From Oscillospiraceae bacterium (GTDB lineage: Bacteria; Bacillota; Clostridia; Oscillospirales; Ruminococcaceae), in the NCBI GenBank assembly GCA_017829005.1, contig JAGAJF010000036.1:1-41241 (forward strand): a DNA stretch of 41,241 nt. Direction: 5' to 3'. The notes under the pieces were generated by a model. That model searched no databases, was not told the origin of the DNA, and saw only the letters and a program-made list of their open reading frames with translations. Both the position numbers and the translations under genes were made by a program. This document shows positions 17,823 through 24,639 of this stretch, piece after piece (the first letter of the stretch is position 1; each line of letters opens with the position of its first letter).

Positions 17823-18602
17823 ATGAGATACATAAAAATTTATCTTGCCTGCCTGCATACCGCATTTTCAAGGGCGGCGGCATATCGACTGGACTTTGTT
17901 CTGGGCAATCTTATCACCCTGCTGTCGAATATAATTTTTCCCCTGGCAACAGTTCTTATCTACGCCAACGGAGCAAGGTTCTCGGGGTGGACAATGTGGG
18001 AAGTGCTGCTTATCCAGTCGGTGTTCTCCATGTCAAATGCCCTTGCCTCAATGATAAGCGGAAGCGTTCTCTGGGTGACAATGGACAGTATTCAGGCGGG
18101 CAGCTTTGAAACGGTATTGTTAAAGCCCCTTTCCCCGCTGTTTTTCATAGCGGCGGCAAATTTCGACACAGGCAGTATAGGACTTTTCTTGGGCGGACTT
18201 GCAATGACCGTCATATCCGCCTCCTTTACGGGAATATGCGGCACAGGGGGAATACTTCTGTTTCTGCTAATGTTCATATCGGGAGCGGCGGTAATGTGCG
18301 GACTTGACCTGATAATGGCGGCAATAAGCTTCAAATGGGTGGGAAATTCCAGAATACCCGAGATATTTGACAGCATAAAGGAATTCGGAAAATATCCCAT
18401 GGGAATTTTTCCGAGGAGCGTTCAGGTTCTGTCCTCGCTGATACTACCCGTCTCCGCCGTGGGATTTTTCCCCGCCTCGGCACTGCTGGGACGGCTTGAT
18501 ATACGGTCGCTCATATCGGTGCTGCCATGTATGCTGTTCCTGCTTTTCGGGGTGTGGATATATAACCGTATGATAAAAATTTACGAGGGAGTAGGTGGAT
18601 AA
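17823..18602 (+). CDS. second ABC-2 type exporter permease
   Basis: A 259-residue membrane protein with about six helices, starting MRYIKIYLACLHTAFSRAAAYRLDF, which resembles the partner permease in two-permease ABC-2 exporters. The ATG is 4 bp after the upstream stop. The C-terminal end runs to the start of the ATPase gene. Together the three genes form one exporter; the substrate is not evident. Confidence 0.85.
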   Translation: MRYIKIYLACLHTAFSRAAAYRLDFVLGNLITLLSNIIFPLATVLIYANGARFSGWTMWEVLLIQSVFSMSNALASMISGSVLWVTMDSIQAGSFETVLLKPLSPLFFIAAANFDTGSIGLFLGGLAMTVISASFTGICGTGGILLFLLMFISGAAVMCGLDLIMAAISFKWVGNSRIPEIFDSIKEFGKYPMGIFPRSVQVLSSLILPVSAVGFFPASALLGRLDIRSLISVLPCMLFLLFGVWIYNRMIKIYEGVGG

Positions 18603-18603
18603 A

Positions 18604-19578
18604 ATGGTTGCAATAAAGGCAGAAAACTTAGTAAAATCCTACACCACATACAAAAGGGGCAGCGGCTTCAAGGAAACGGTGAAAAGCTTTTTCAAGCGTG
18701 AAAAGGTACTGATAAACGCCGTTGACGGTATCTCCTTTGAGATAGAGCAGGGAACAGTCTGCGGAATTCTGGGACCAAACGGCGCAGGCAAATCCACCAC
18801 CATCAAAATGCTCTGCGGCGCACTTTTCCCCACAAGCGGCAATATTGACGTAATGGGCTATTCTCCCGCTCGTGACAGAATGAAATACGTCCGTAAGATA
18901 GGGGCGGTTTTCGGGCAGAGATCCCAGCTTATATGGGATATCCCGCCCGTTGACAGCTTTGCCATGAACAAGGCGATTTACGGCATATCCGATGAGGATT
19001 ACAAAAAGCGCCTTGATGAAATGACGGAGCTTTTTGATGTGGGCGAGGTGATACATAAGCCCACAAGAGTTTTGTCGCTGGGGGAGCGAATGAAGTGCGA
19101 GTTTATAATGGCAATGCTCCACAGCCCCGAAATAGTATTTCTTGACGAACCCACCATCGGACTTGACGTTATAGCCAAGAACCAGATACGTGAGGTGGTA
19201 GGGGAGATGAACCGCAAGGGAACCACCTTCATTCTCACAACTCACGACCTTGAGGACGTTGAACAGCTTGCGGACAATGTTATCATAATAAATCACGGCA
19301 AAAAGGTTTTCGATGATACTCTTACAAGCCTTCGAAATACTCTTGGCAGCAAAAAGATCGTAGATCTCACCCTCACAAAGCCATATAACGGCGATGAGAT
19401 AAACGGCGCAAAGGTCATCGGACGTGATAACGAGTTTGATATTTCCCTTGAGGTGGATACGGAAAAGCAGCCTGTAACGGAGTTCTTAAAAAGTCTTACA
19501 GACCATGTGAGCTTTCGTGATATATCCGTCAAAGAGCTGCCTATGGATATGATAATCACAAGGATATACAGCGAATAA
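18604..19578 (+). CDS. ABC exporter ATP-binding protein
   Basis: A 324-residue ATPase. Walker A is GPNGAGKST, the signature appears as LSLGERMKCEF (LSxGE variant), Walker B is IVFLDEPTIGLD, and the switch His is in ILTTHDLEDV. The C-terminal extension after about residue 240 is usual for ABC-2 exporter ATPases. The ATG at 18604 follows GGAG; a GTG 9 bp earlier is possible. It is the last gene of the operon. Confidence 0.93.
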   Translation: MVAIKAENLVKSYTTYKRGSGFKETVKSFFKREKVLINAVDGISFEIEQGTVCGILGPNGAGKSTTIKMLCGALFPTSGNIDVMGYSPARDRMKYVRKIGAVFGQRSQLIWDIPPVDSFAMNKAIYGISDEDYKKRLDEMTELFDVGEVIHKPTRVLSLGERMKCEFIMAMLHSPEIVFLDEPTIGLDVIAKNQIREVVGEMNRKGTTFILTTHDLEDVEQLADNVIIINHGKKVFDDTLTSLRNTLGSKKIVDLTLTKPYNGDEINGAKVIGRDNEFDISLEVDTEKQPVTEFLKSLTDHVSFRDISVKELPMDMIITRIYSE

Positions 19579-19580
19579 GG

Positions 19581-19628
19581 ATACAGCGCTCTGCAAAAGT
19601 ATTACGTCAGCAAAGCGCTGTATTTTTA
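19581..19628 (+). terminator. terminator of the ABC exporter operon
   Basis: ATACAGCGCT (19581-19590) pairs with AGCGCTGTAT (19614-19623), followed by TTTTTAT. It lies between convergent genes. Confidence 0.8.
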
Positions 19629-19635
19629 TGTGGTA

Positions 19636-21108
19636 TTACGCAGCCACAGCCCTGTATCTCTCCCTGTTTACGACCTCTTCCATTACGCTGTCGGGAGTAA
19701 TGCTGCCCGACTTCACCATATCGAAGATGGCAGGGGAGAAGCCCGAGACAAGAGCAGCTCCCGTTTGCGAAAGTGTAACGGGGAATGCTGCTCCTCTGCT
19801 GCAAAGGTTCCAGAAAACAATTTCGGGAAGCTCATAGCCGAAAAGGGCAAATTTTCTCTTCATCGTCTCAAAAAGGGGCAGGCTGTTTCCGCCCTCAACA
19901 CAGCAGTCAAACTGCATATCCGAAAGAATGTACAGCCTTTTGGGCATATCCGTTTTCGGCACCTTGTTATTTACAGCAGTGCTCAGGATAAGCTCGAAAA
20001 CCGCTTCAAGGTCGGTGTTTGCACATTCGTTATAGGAAGCGCAGTATTTTGCTTTTTCAAAAATGTCATTTCCCTTGACCTTTACCAGACGGGGCTTTTT
20101 TGAAAAAGTTATGAAATGACCGCCGAAAGCGCCCTTGTTATGCTCTGCAAAGTAAATTCCAAGGGAAAGCGCAGCGTCAATGGGACGGGGCGTGTTTCCC
20201 CAGGTCATAGAGCCTGAGCCGTCAATGACCGCAATGGCATTTTCGTTTGATGCGCCATGGTCGGGCAGGCTGTTCCATGTAACATCAAGAGCAGTCCTTT
20301 CCTCAGCCGAAAGCTTTTCAACAAGCACCCTGCGGATAACCTCGTAAGGATAAAGAGTATCGGCGTGAAGCACAGCCTTTCCCTCCCTGACGCTGCTCAG
20401 ATATTCACAGTAACGCTCTTTGTCGTTTCGGATAAACGCCTTTTTGTACTTGAGCATTGCTCCCGAAGGCTGCTTGCCGTAATCAAAGGTGTAGTCCATA
20501 ACCCTGAGACGGTTCTCGGTGATGTCGGTGTATTTTCTCAGAGCGGAAAGCGTGAGACGATAGCTCTTTTCGTCCATTCCGAGAAGCTTGCAAAGTCTTT
20601 TTGCATTTTTCACCGTCTCCTTTGAGGAAGCATTCACCGAGGGAAGCCATTTTGCAAGGAGAGATACGGGCTTGCCCTCATTCATTCCCGAAATATCCTC
20701 CTCAAGCTGAGCCTTTATAACGGCGGCAGCCTCCTTTTCACAGGGAGTACCCATAAGAGTGCAGAGATCGTCAAATCTTCCGTATTCCGCAAAAAGGGGA
20801 ATGTTTTTCTTGACGCTTTCGGAAGCGGAAAATGCAAGGTGCTTCACCGCAATGCGGAAAAATCGCCTTTCGCCCAGTCCCCCTCTTACGTCCCTTGCAA
20901 AGAAGATTATCTTCATAGTCTTGTGGGGGTCTTCGGCGTATGCCCTTAAAACCGCTGTGCCAATTTCCTCCTCAGATGCATTTCTCATAGCCCCCGCCTT
21001 GAAAAACAGGTCGAGACAGTCGGAATGGGTAGATATATATGCCCTGCCGCCGTTTTCGGTACGGGTCTCGTTTGCCTTTGCTTTAAGCGCATTTAAAAAA
21101 TCAAACAT
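19636..21108 (-). CDS. Ro60-like protein: helical domain plus von Willebrand A domain (DUF2828-type)
   Basis: A 490-residue protein. Residues 1-280 are helical, with conserved-looking KIIFFARDVRGGLGERRFFR and LAKWLPSVNASS. Residues 290-470 form a vWA domain with a complete metal site: DGSGSM (Asp296, Ser298, Ser300), Thr365 in ANTDLEAV and Asp397 in ILSDMQF. A helical (TROVE or HEAT-like) domain followed by vWA is the Ro60/Rsr architecture, and I recognise the sequence as DUF2828-type. Ro60 proteins bind misfolded RNAs and Y RNAs. The ATG at 21108 has AAGGAG at 8 bp; 23 extra codons upstream would run into the RNA element at 21128-21207. It is downstream of rtcB on the same strand, separated by the RNA cluster. 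Ro60 function is inferred. Confidence 0.8.
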   Translation of the reverse strand: MFDFLNALKAKANETRTENGGRAYISTHSDCLDLFFKAGAMRNASEEEIGTAVLRAYAEDPHKTMKIIFFARDVRGGLGERRFFRIAVKHLAFSASESVKKNIPLFAEYGRFDDLCTLMGTPCEKEAAAVIKAQLEEDISGMNEGKPVSLLAKWLPSVNASSKETVKNAKRLCKLLGMDEKSYRLTLSALRKYTDITENRLRVMDYTFDYGKQPSGAMLKYKKAFIRNDKERYCEYLSSVREGKAVLHADTLYPYEVIRRVLVEKLSAEERTALDVTWNSLPDHGASNENAIAVIDGSGSMTWGNTPRPIDAALSLGIYFAEHNKGAFGGHFITFSKKPRLVKVKGNDIFEKAKYCASYNECANTDLEAVFELILSTAVNNKVPKTDMPKRLYILSDMQFDCCVEGGNSLPLFETMKRKFALFGYELPEIVFWNLCSRGAAFPVTLSQTGAALVSGFSPAIFDMVKSGSITPDSVMEEVVNRERYRAVAA

Positions 21109-21127
21109 AGTAACACTCCTTTTCAAC

Positions 21128-21207
21128 AAGACAGCTTTTACCGATAATATAACATCGGACAGGATTTGAACCTGCATTGACCAATTATGCTATGCTGTAA
21201 CTGTCTT
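21128..21207 (-). ncRNA. candidate Y-RNA-like element E (D-arm and T-arm, next to the Ro60-like gene)
   Basis: The closing helix AAGACAGTT (21199-21207) pairs with AGCTGTCTT (21128-21136) over 9 bp with one wobble. ACAGCA follows the 5' strand at once. Inside are a D-arm-like hairpin (GCAT, loop AATTGGTCA with G18G19-like GG, ATGC; 21174-21190), a T-arm (GCAGG, loop TTCAAAT, CCTGT; 21159-21175) and a hairpin CCGAT/ATCGG (21141-21158) placed like a capped acceptor stem. D- and T-stems share two bases, so both cannot be full length. There is no anticodon arm. It ends 19 bp before the Ro60-like start codon, so it could also act as a 5' UTR structure. Confidence 0.6.
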
Positions 21208-21221
21208 AATATTTTGCCGAC

Positions 21222-21294
21222 AAGGCTCCTTCCTCGCAGCGCCCTTAACGAGCATGTACTGCGTCCCATCGGAAATAATTGCTGACTGAGCCTT
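21222..21294 (-). ncRNA. candidate Y-RNA-like element D
   Basis: AAGGCTC (21288-21294) pairs perfectly with GAGCCTT (21222-21228). The next two positions would be tandem A-G/G-A mismatches, after which the 5' strand reads TCAGCA, matching the motif in the sister elements. Inside, TTCC/GGAA and then CGCAG/CTGCG can pair. No canonical T-loop is visible. It is weaker than elements A, C and E. Confidence 0.45.
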
Positions 21295-21308
21295 TGAATA
21301 AATTGGAC

Positions 21309-21462
21309 ACGGCTCATTATTATTTCTGCTATTCCCTTTTGCAAGGTCTGCGAGTCGAACGCAGGGTAAGCTGAAAGCAAGGTATGCTAAAAGCAAGGGA
21401 AGCTGAAAGCTTACCATAGCGCCTTGGAGATAATATTATCATACATTTGCTGTATGAGCCGT
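21309..21462 (-). ncRNA. candidate Y-RNA-like element C (T-arm and capped acceptor-like stem, long insert)
   Basis: A perfect 9-bp closing helix, ACGGCTCAT (21454-21462) with ATGAGCCGT (21309-21317), has ACAGCA directly after the 5' strand. Inside is a T-arm with a 5-bp stem CTGCG/CGCAG and canonical loop TTCGACT, followed by CCTT-GCAA-AAGG, an acceptor-like stem closed by a GNRA tetraloop. This is the same order as in element A. The T-arm is preceded by a 7-bp stem, GGTAAGC/GCTTACC, holding three 16-bp tandem repeats. No D-arm is clear. Confidence 0.6.
21365..21412. repeat. three 16-bp tandem repeats inside RNA element C
   Basis: Units at 21365-21380, 21381-21396 and 21397-21412 follow the pattern GG(T/G)A(A/T)GCT(G/A)AAAGC(A/T)(A/T). 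They lie in the stem-loop before the T-arm of element C and probably arose by local duplication that lengthened that arm. Confidence 0.7.
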
Positions 21463-21484
21463 TGATTTTGATTTGAAATTATAC

Positions 21485-21542
21485 AAGGCGCATTTGTGGT
21501 TTCACGTGACAGGTGAATATAAAATTTTGCTGTATGCGCCTT
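21485..21542 (-). ncRNA. candidate Y-RNA-like element B (short form)
   Basis: A perfect 9-bp closing helix, AAGGCGCAT (21534-21542) with ATGCGCCTT (21485-21493), has ACAGCA immediately after the 5' strand. The 40-nt interior can form TTCAC/GTGAA but has no T-loop or D-loop. At 58 nt it may be a minimal member that keeps the protein-binding helix but lacks the tRNA-like module. Confidence 0.5.
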
Positions 21543-21558
21543 TAAGTCATTATTGGTG

Positions 21559-21587
21559 ACAGCTTGTTTGTGTCGTTATCAAGCCGT
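21559..21587 (-). ncRNA. small hairpin F within the RNA cluster
   Basis: ACGGCTTG (21580-21587) pairs with CAAGCTGT (21559-21566) over 8 bp with one wobble around a 13-nt loop. The helix resembles the closing helices of its neighbours (5' ACGGC), but ACAGCA is absent. It may be a decayed family member or a processing signal. Confidence 0.35.
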
Positions 21588-21597
21588 CCGCCTGCTC

Positions 21598-21694
21598 ACG
21601 GTACCTTTTTTGATGCTCTGCCAAACTGAGCTACGGGTCTCCCCGACAGGATTCGAACCTGTGACACTCATCAAAATATTGCTGTAAATACCGT
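21598..21694 (-). ncRNA. candidate YrlA-like Y RNA, element A: circularly permuted tRNA mimic
   Basis: The closing helix ACGGTATTT (21686-21694) pairs with AGGTACCGT (21598-21606), 9 bp with two wobbles; ACAGCA follows the 5' strand. TTTTGAT/ATCAAAA (21670-21676 with 21608-21614) then sits where the anticodon stem would be. In transcript order come a T-arm (ACAGG, loop TTCGAAT, CCTGT), CGGG-GAGA-CCCG as an acceptor-like stem closed by a GNRA tetraloop, the linker TA equal to tRNA positions 8-9, and a D-arm (GCTC, loop AGTTTGGCA, GAGC). It is a tRNA with its ends joined and its anticodon stem opened. It begins 12 bp after the rtcB stop. Bacterial Y RNAs such as Salmonella YrlA mimic tRNA and are encoded with rsr and rtcB. 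Confidence 0.78.
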
Positions 21695-21705
21695 TCTGTG
21701 ATAGC

Positions 21706-22932
21706 TTATCCCTTTACCACGCCCACCGTAAACAGCTTTTTGACCGCTTCGGTGAGATCCTGCTGATTTGTCATGACCGTGTCAATGTCCTTGTAGGCAA
21801 AACGTGATTCCTCCGCAACATCGGATTTCTTGTTTTTTCCAAGAACAACATTGTTTGCCTTGAGGTCGTTTATCACCGTGTCAACGGCGAATTTCTGCAT
21901 CGCCGCAGTACGTGAGTAAAGCCGTCCCGCCCCGTGGGAGGAGGACATAAAGCTGTCGGGATTTCCCTTTCCTCTTACAATGTAGCTATATGAGCCCATT
22001 GAGCCTGGGATTATCCCCATCTCGCCCTCTGCCGCCCTGATGGCACCCTTTCGGTGAACGAAAACCTCTTTGCCGAAGTGGCTTTCAAGAGCGGCATAGT
22101 TGTGATGGCAGTTTATCTCATCGGAATAATGCGCCTCAAGCCCCGTGTATTTAAGCACATATTTGGAGAAAATCTCTCTCACCCTTCCGAGCATTGCCCC
22201 GCGGTTCTCGTATGCAAAATCCATTGAGAGCTGCATCCAGTCAAAATATCTCCGACCCTCGGCAGAGTCCGCAGGAAGAAAGGGGAGCCGCCACTCGGCA
22301 GGAACGGCGCTGTGCCATTTTTCGTTAAGCCTTGCCGCAATGCCGTTAAAATGCTCGCATACCCTGTAGCCGAAATTTCTGCTGCCCGAGTGGAGCATTA
22401 TGGTGCAAAGCCCGTTCTCGTCCTCCTGAAGCTCAATGAAATGGTTGCCGCCTCCAAGAGTTCCTACCTGAAAATATCCGTCAGAGATGTTACCAACAAG
22501 CTCGGGGTCGCTCTCGTATTTTGAAAGCTCCTCCTTTGCCCTGTCAAGAACAGCCGAGGGCTGAGGGAGCTTGTGATGAGCAAAGCCTGTGGGAATGTTT
22601 CTCAGGATATCTCCCACAATTGCCTGCAGAAGCGTACCGCTGCCCGTTATGGTCTCACGAAGCACCGAAACGGGGATATCCGTCTGGAGGAAAGCCATTC
22701 CGCAGCCGATATCCACCCCCACAGCATTGGGTATCACAGCCCCGTCGCAGGCAATGACGCCGCCTATGGGCATACCCTTTCCCGTGTGAGTGTCGGGCAT
22801 TAAAGCCGCCCATTTATATGTAAAGGGAAGCATTGCAATATGCTCAGCCTGTTCAAGGCAGCTTTCCTCTATGGTATCTCTTTCCGCCCATATCTTTATG
22901 GGAAATTTGTCATTAACATTATGCACGAACAT
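21706..22932 (-). CDS. rtcB: RtcB RNA ligase
   Basis: A 408-residue ligase that joins RNA 3'-phosphate or 2',3'-cyclic phosphate ends to 5'-OH ends using GTP and Mn2+, repairing or splicing cut tRNAs. Metal and catalytic residues visible: VDIGCGM (Asp74, Cys77), GGNHFIEL (His164), HSGSRN (His181), CHHNYA (His276) and the guanylated His333 in SSHGAGR. From ATG 22932, with AAAGGA 9 bp upstream, the length is 408 residues, matching the well-known E. coli enzyme. Earlier ATGs give poorer spacing. It shares its strand with the RNA cluster and the Ro60-like gene and is divergent from the WYL operon. Confidence 0.96.
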   Translation of the reverse strand: MFVHNVNDKFPIKIWAERDTIEESCLEQAEHIAMLPFTYKWAALMPDTHTGKGMPIGGVIACDGAVIPNAVGVDIGCGMAFLQTDIPVSVLRETITGSGTLLQAIVGDILRNIPTGFAHHKLPQPSAVLDRAKEELSKYESDPELVGNISDGYFQVGTLGGGNHFIELQEDENGLCTIMLHSGSRNFGYRVCEHFNGIAARLNEKWHSAVPAEWRLPFLPADSAEGRRYFDWMQLSMDFAYENRGAMLGRVREIFSKYVLKYTGLEAHYSDEINCHHNYAALESHFGKEVFVHRKGAIRAAEGEMGIIPGSMGSYSYIVRGKGNPDSFMSSSHGAGRLYSRTAAMQKFAVDTVINDLKANNVVLGKNKKSDVAEESRFAYKDIDTVMTNQQDLTEAVKKLFTVGVVKG

Positions 22933-22971
22933 ATCGCTCATTCCTTTCATCTGTTTGCTTTCGATGTTCCC

Positions 22972-23000
22972 ATTATAATCCAAAAAATCCCGCCCGTCAT
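22972..23000 (-). promoter_or_regulatory. promoter of the rtcB-RNA-Ro60-like unit
   Basis: Minus-strand TATAAT (22972-22977) lies 17 bp from ATGACG (22995-23000). The -10 is consensus and the -35 weak, which fits an activated promoter. It lies back to back with the WYL operon promoter, the -35 boxes about 30 bp apart. Confidence 0.6.
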
Positions 23001-23031
23001 TTAAAAAAGTCTGCGAACACTCTCAGGCGTA

Positions 23032-23060
23032 TTGAAAAGCAAATTAAAATGTGATATTAT
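23032..23060 (+). promoter_or_regulatory. promoter of the helical-repeat/WYL operon
   Basis: TTGAAA (23032-23037), a 17-bp spacer and TATTAT (23055-23060), followed by AAAGGAGG and ATG at 23088. Confidence 0.7.
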
Positions 23061-23087
23061 GGTAATACAGCAAAGGAGGACAGATAA

Positions 23088-24635
23088 ATGAAATTATTCG
23101 ACATTATATTCGGGAAAAAAGAAGATGTAAAACGTGTACATCAATACGCCGAGAACCTTGCATACGGATATGAAGAAAATCTCTATCCTGCGCTTTATGA
23201 GCTATATAAATATGACAGCAAAGAAATAAGGACAGTGGCAAAAGCCTGCACGGATATGATCGGAGACAAAAACGGCAGGGAGCTTGCGGAGTATCTGTAC
23301 GATCTGAGAGTTGACTCTGACTATATTTACTATTACCGTAATATCAAGGAAAAGGACTACGGCAGATACAAGGAAATATGCGGAGAGGATTTTCCCTCTC
23401 TCCTTGCAGTGGGAATGTGCCACCGGGACGGCTATATCAGAATGAACAGCGTAAGGCATATGGGACAGTATCCGAAATATCTTCCTCTGATACTTTGCTT
23501 GTATAACGACTGGGTGCCAAATGTCCGCAAAGCAGCGGAAAAGGCTTTTTGTCAGGCAGCCCAAAAGGCAAATATCATAGCCATAGCCTCCGCCGCTGTC
23601 GAGATACCCGAACTCAGAAAATGCGGCAGACGTGAGACTGAAAGTTTCTCAGCGGCAGAAGATATTATGAGGAAAAGGCTGTCAAAGGAGCTTGATATAT
23701 CCGAACTCAGAAAAATAGGGATATCCCCCCAAAGCAGGTTTCCCAAAAGCCGCCGCCAAAAAATATACGAAGTCCTCATATCGGAATGTCTCATATCTTC
23801 CGAATGTGCGGAGTATATCATCGAAAATGAAAAGGGCGTCATAAGAGACCGCACCGAGCTTATGTATATCCGTAACTTTGACCTGCCCCGCAGCAGGCTC
23901 ACTGAATATCTGAGAAGCAAAAAACCCGTCATAAGGCGGCTTGCGGCGCAGAAGCTCATTGATACATACGGGCTGTGGGAGGGAGCGGAGGAAATGCTCC
24001 TTGACAGCACCCGAGCCGTAAGGGAGCTTATAATATATAATTTCCGGAAATCAAAGCCCGACTTTGACATTTCTTCATACTGCAAAGCACACCTGCCTGA
24101 CCCCGCTGCCATAATGGCATTAGGAGAAGCATACTGCCCCGAGGGAGAAGAAATTGCCCTCGAATATGTAAACTCCGAAAACTCAAAGCTCGCAGCGGCG
24201 GCAGTGTTTACCCTTTGCAGGCTTGCTTCGGACAAATATGATAAGCTTTACTATAAAATGATATCAGACTCCCGCCTGAAAGCGGCAAAATCGGCGTACA
24301 AGGCGTTTGTGTCCTGCGGCGGATATGTTCCCCCCGAACAGCTTTATGAGGATATCCTGCGCACATCGGGGGAGCCGTATCTCTGCAGGCGTTATGCCTC
24401 TCTCCTCTGCCGTCCGTCACAGGGAATATGGGAGGCAATGCCGCAGCTTATAAGGCTGTACAGCTTCCCCGATGAATGCATCCGCAATATGGTGAGACGT
24501 ACAATACTTGCAAGAAGCTGCTATTTTATAGGCAGCAGCGACCTCAGAGAGAAAATAAAGTCGGAGCTTTCCTTCTCGGAGGACGTACCCGACGAACTAA
24601 AAAAAGTCATATTATCTCAGATAGAACGGAAGTGA
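23088..24635 (+). CDS. HEAT-like helical-repeat protein, first gene of WYL operon
   Basis: A 515-residue soluble protein built of successive helical pairs with HEAT-like character, such as WVPNVRKAAEKAFCQAA, KPVIRRLAAQKLIDTYG, STRAVRELIIYNF and NSKLAAAAVFTLCRLA. No catalytic motif is visible. It is rich in Arg and Lys on the repeats, which would suit RNA or protein binding. AAAGGAGG precedes the ATG. It is 4 bp before the first WYL gene and divergent from rtcB, so a role in the RNA-repair island is likely by context only. Confidence 0.75.
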   Translation: MKLFDIIFGKKEDVKRVHQYAENLAYGYEENLYPALYELYKYDSKEIRTVAKACTDMIGDKNGRELAEYLYDLRVDSDYIYYYRNIKEKDYGRYKEICGEDFPSLLAVGMCHRDGYIRMNSVRHMGQYPKYLPLILCLYNDWVPNVRKAAEKAFCQAAQKANIIAIASAAVEIPELRKCGRRETESFSAAEDIMRKRLSKELDISELRKIGISPQSRFPKSRRQKIYEVLISECLISSECAEYIIENEKGVIRDRTELMYIRNFDLPRSRLTEYLRSKKPVIRRLAAQKLIDTYGLWEGAEEMLLDSTRAVRELIIYNFRKSKPDFDISSYCKAHLPDPAAIMALGEAYCPEGEEIALEYVNSENSKLAAAAVFTLCRLASDKYDKLYYKMISDSRLKAAKSAYKAFVSCGGYVPPEQLYEDILRTSGEPYLCRRYASLLCRPSQGIWEAMPQLIRLYSFPDECIRNMVRRTILARSCYFIGSSDLREKIKSELSFSEDVPDELKKVILSQIERK

Positions 24636-24639
24636 TAAC

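Noticed and set aside
21365-21412. Possible CRISPR array
   Set aside because: Three directly abutting 16-bp units without spacers; it is a tandem repeat within an RNA arm.
21138-21417. Two minus-strand ORFs of 75-80 codons between rtcB and the Ro60-like gene
   Set aside because: They run through the RNA elements, have no good ribosome site and no recognisable protein sequence.
21137-21670. Apparent tRNA genes from the T-arm and D-arm matches
   Set aside because: None has a full cloverleaf: element A has its T-arm before its D-arm with a closed acceptor, and C and E lack an anticodon arm. They are tRNA mimics, not tRNAs.
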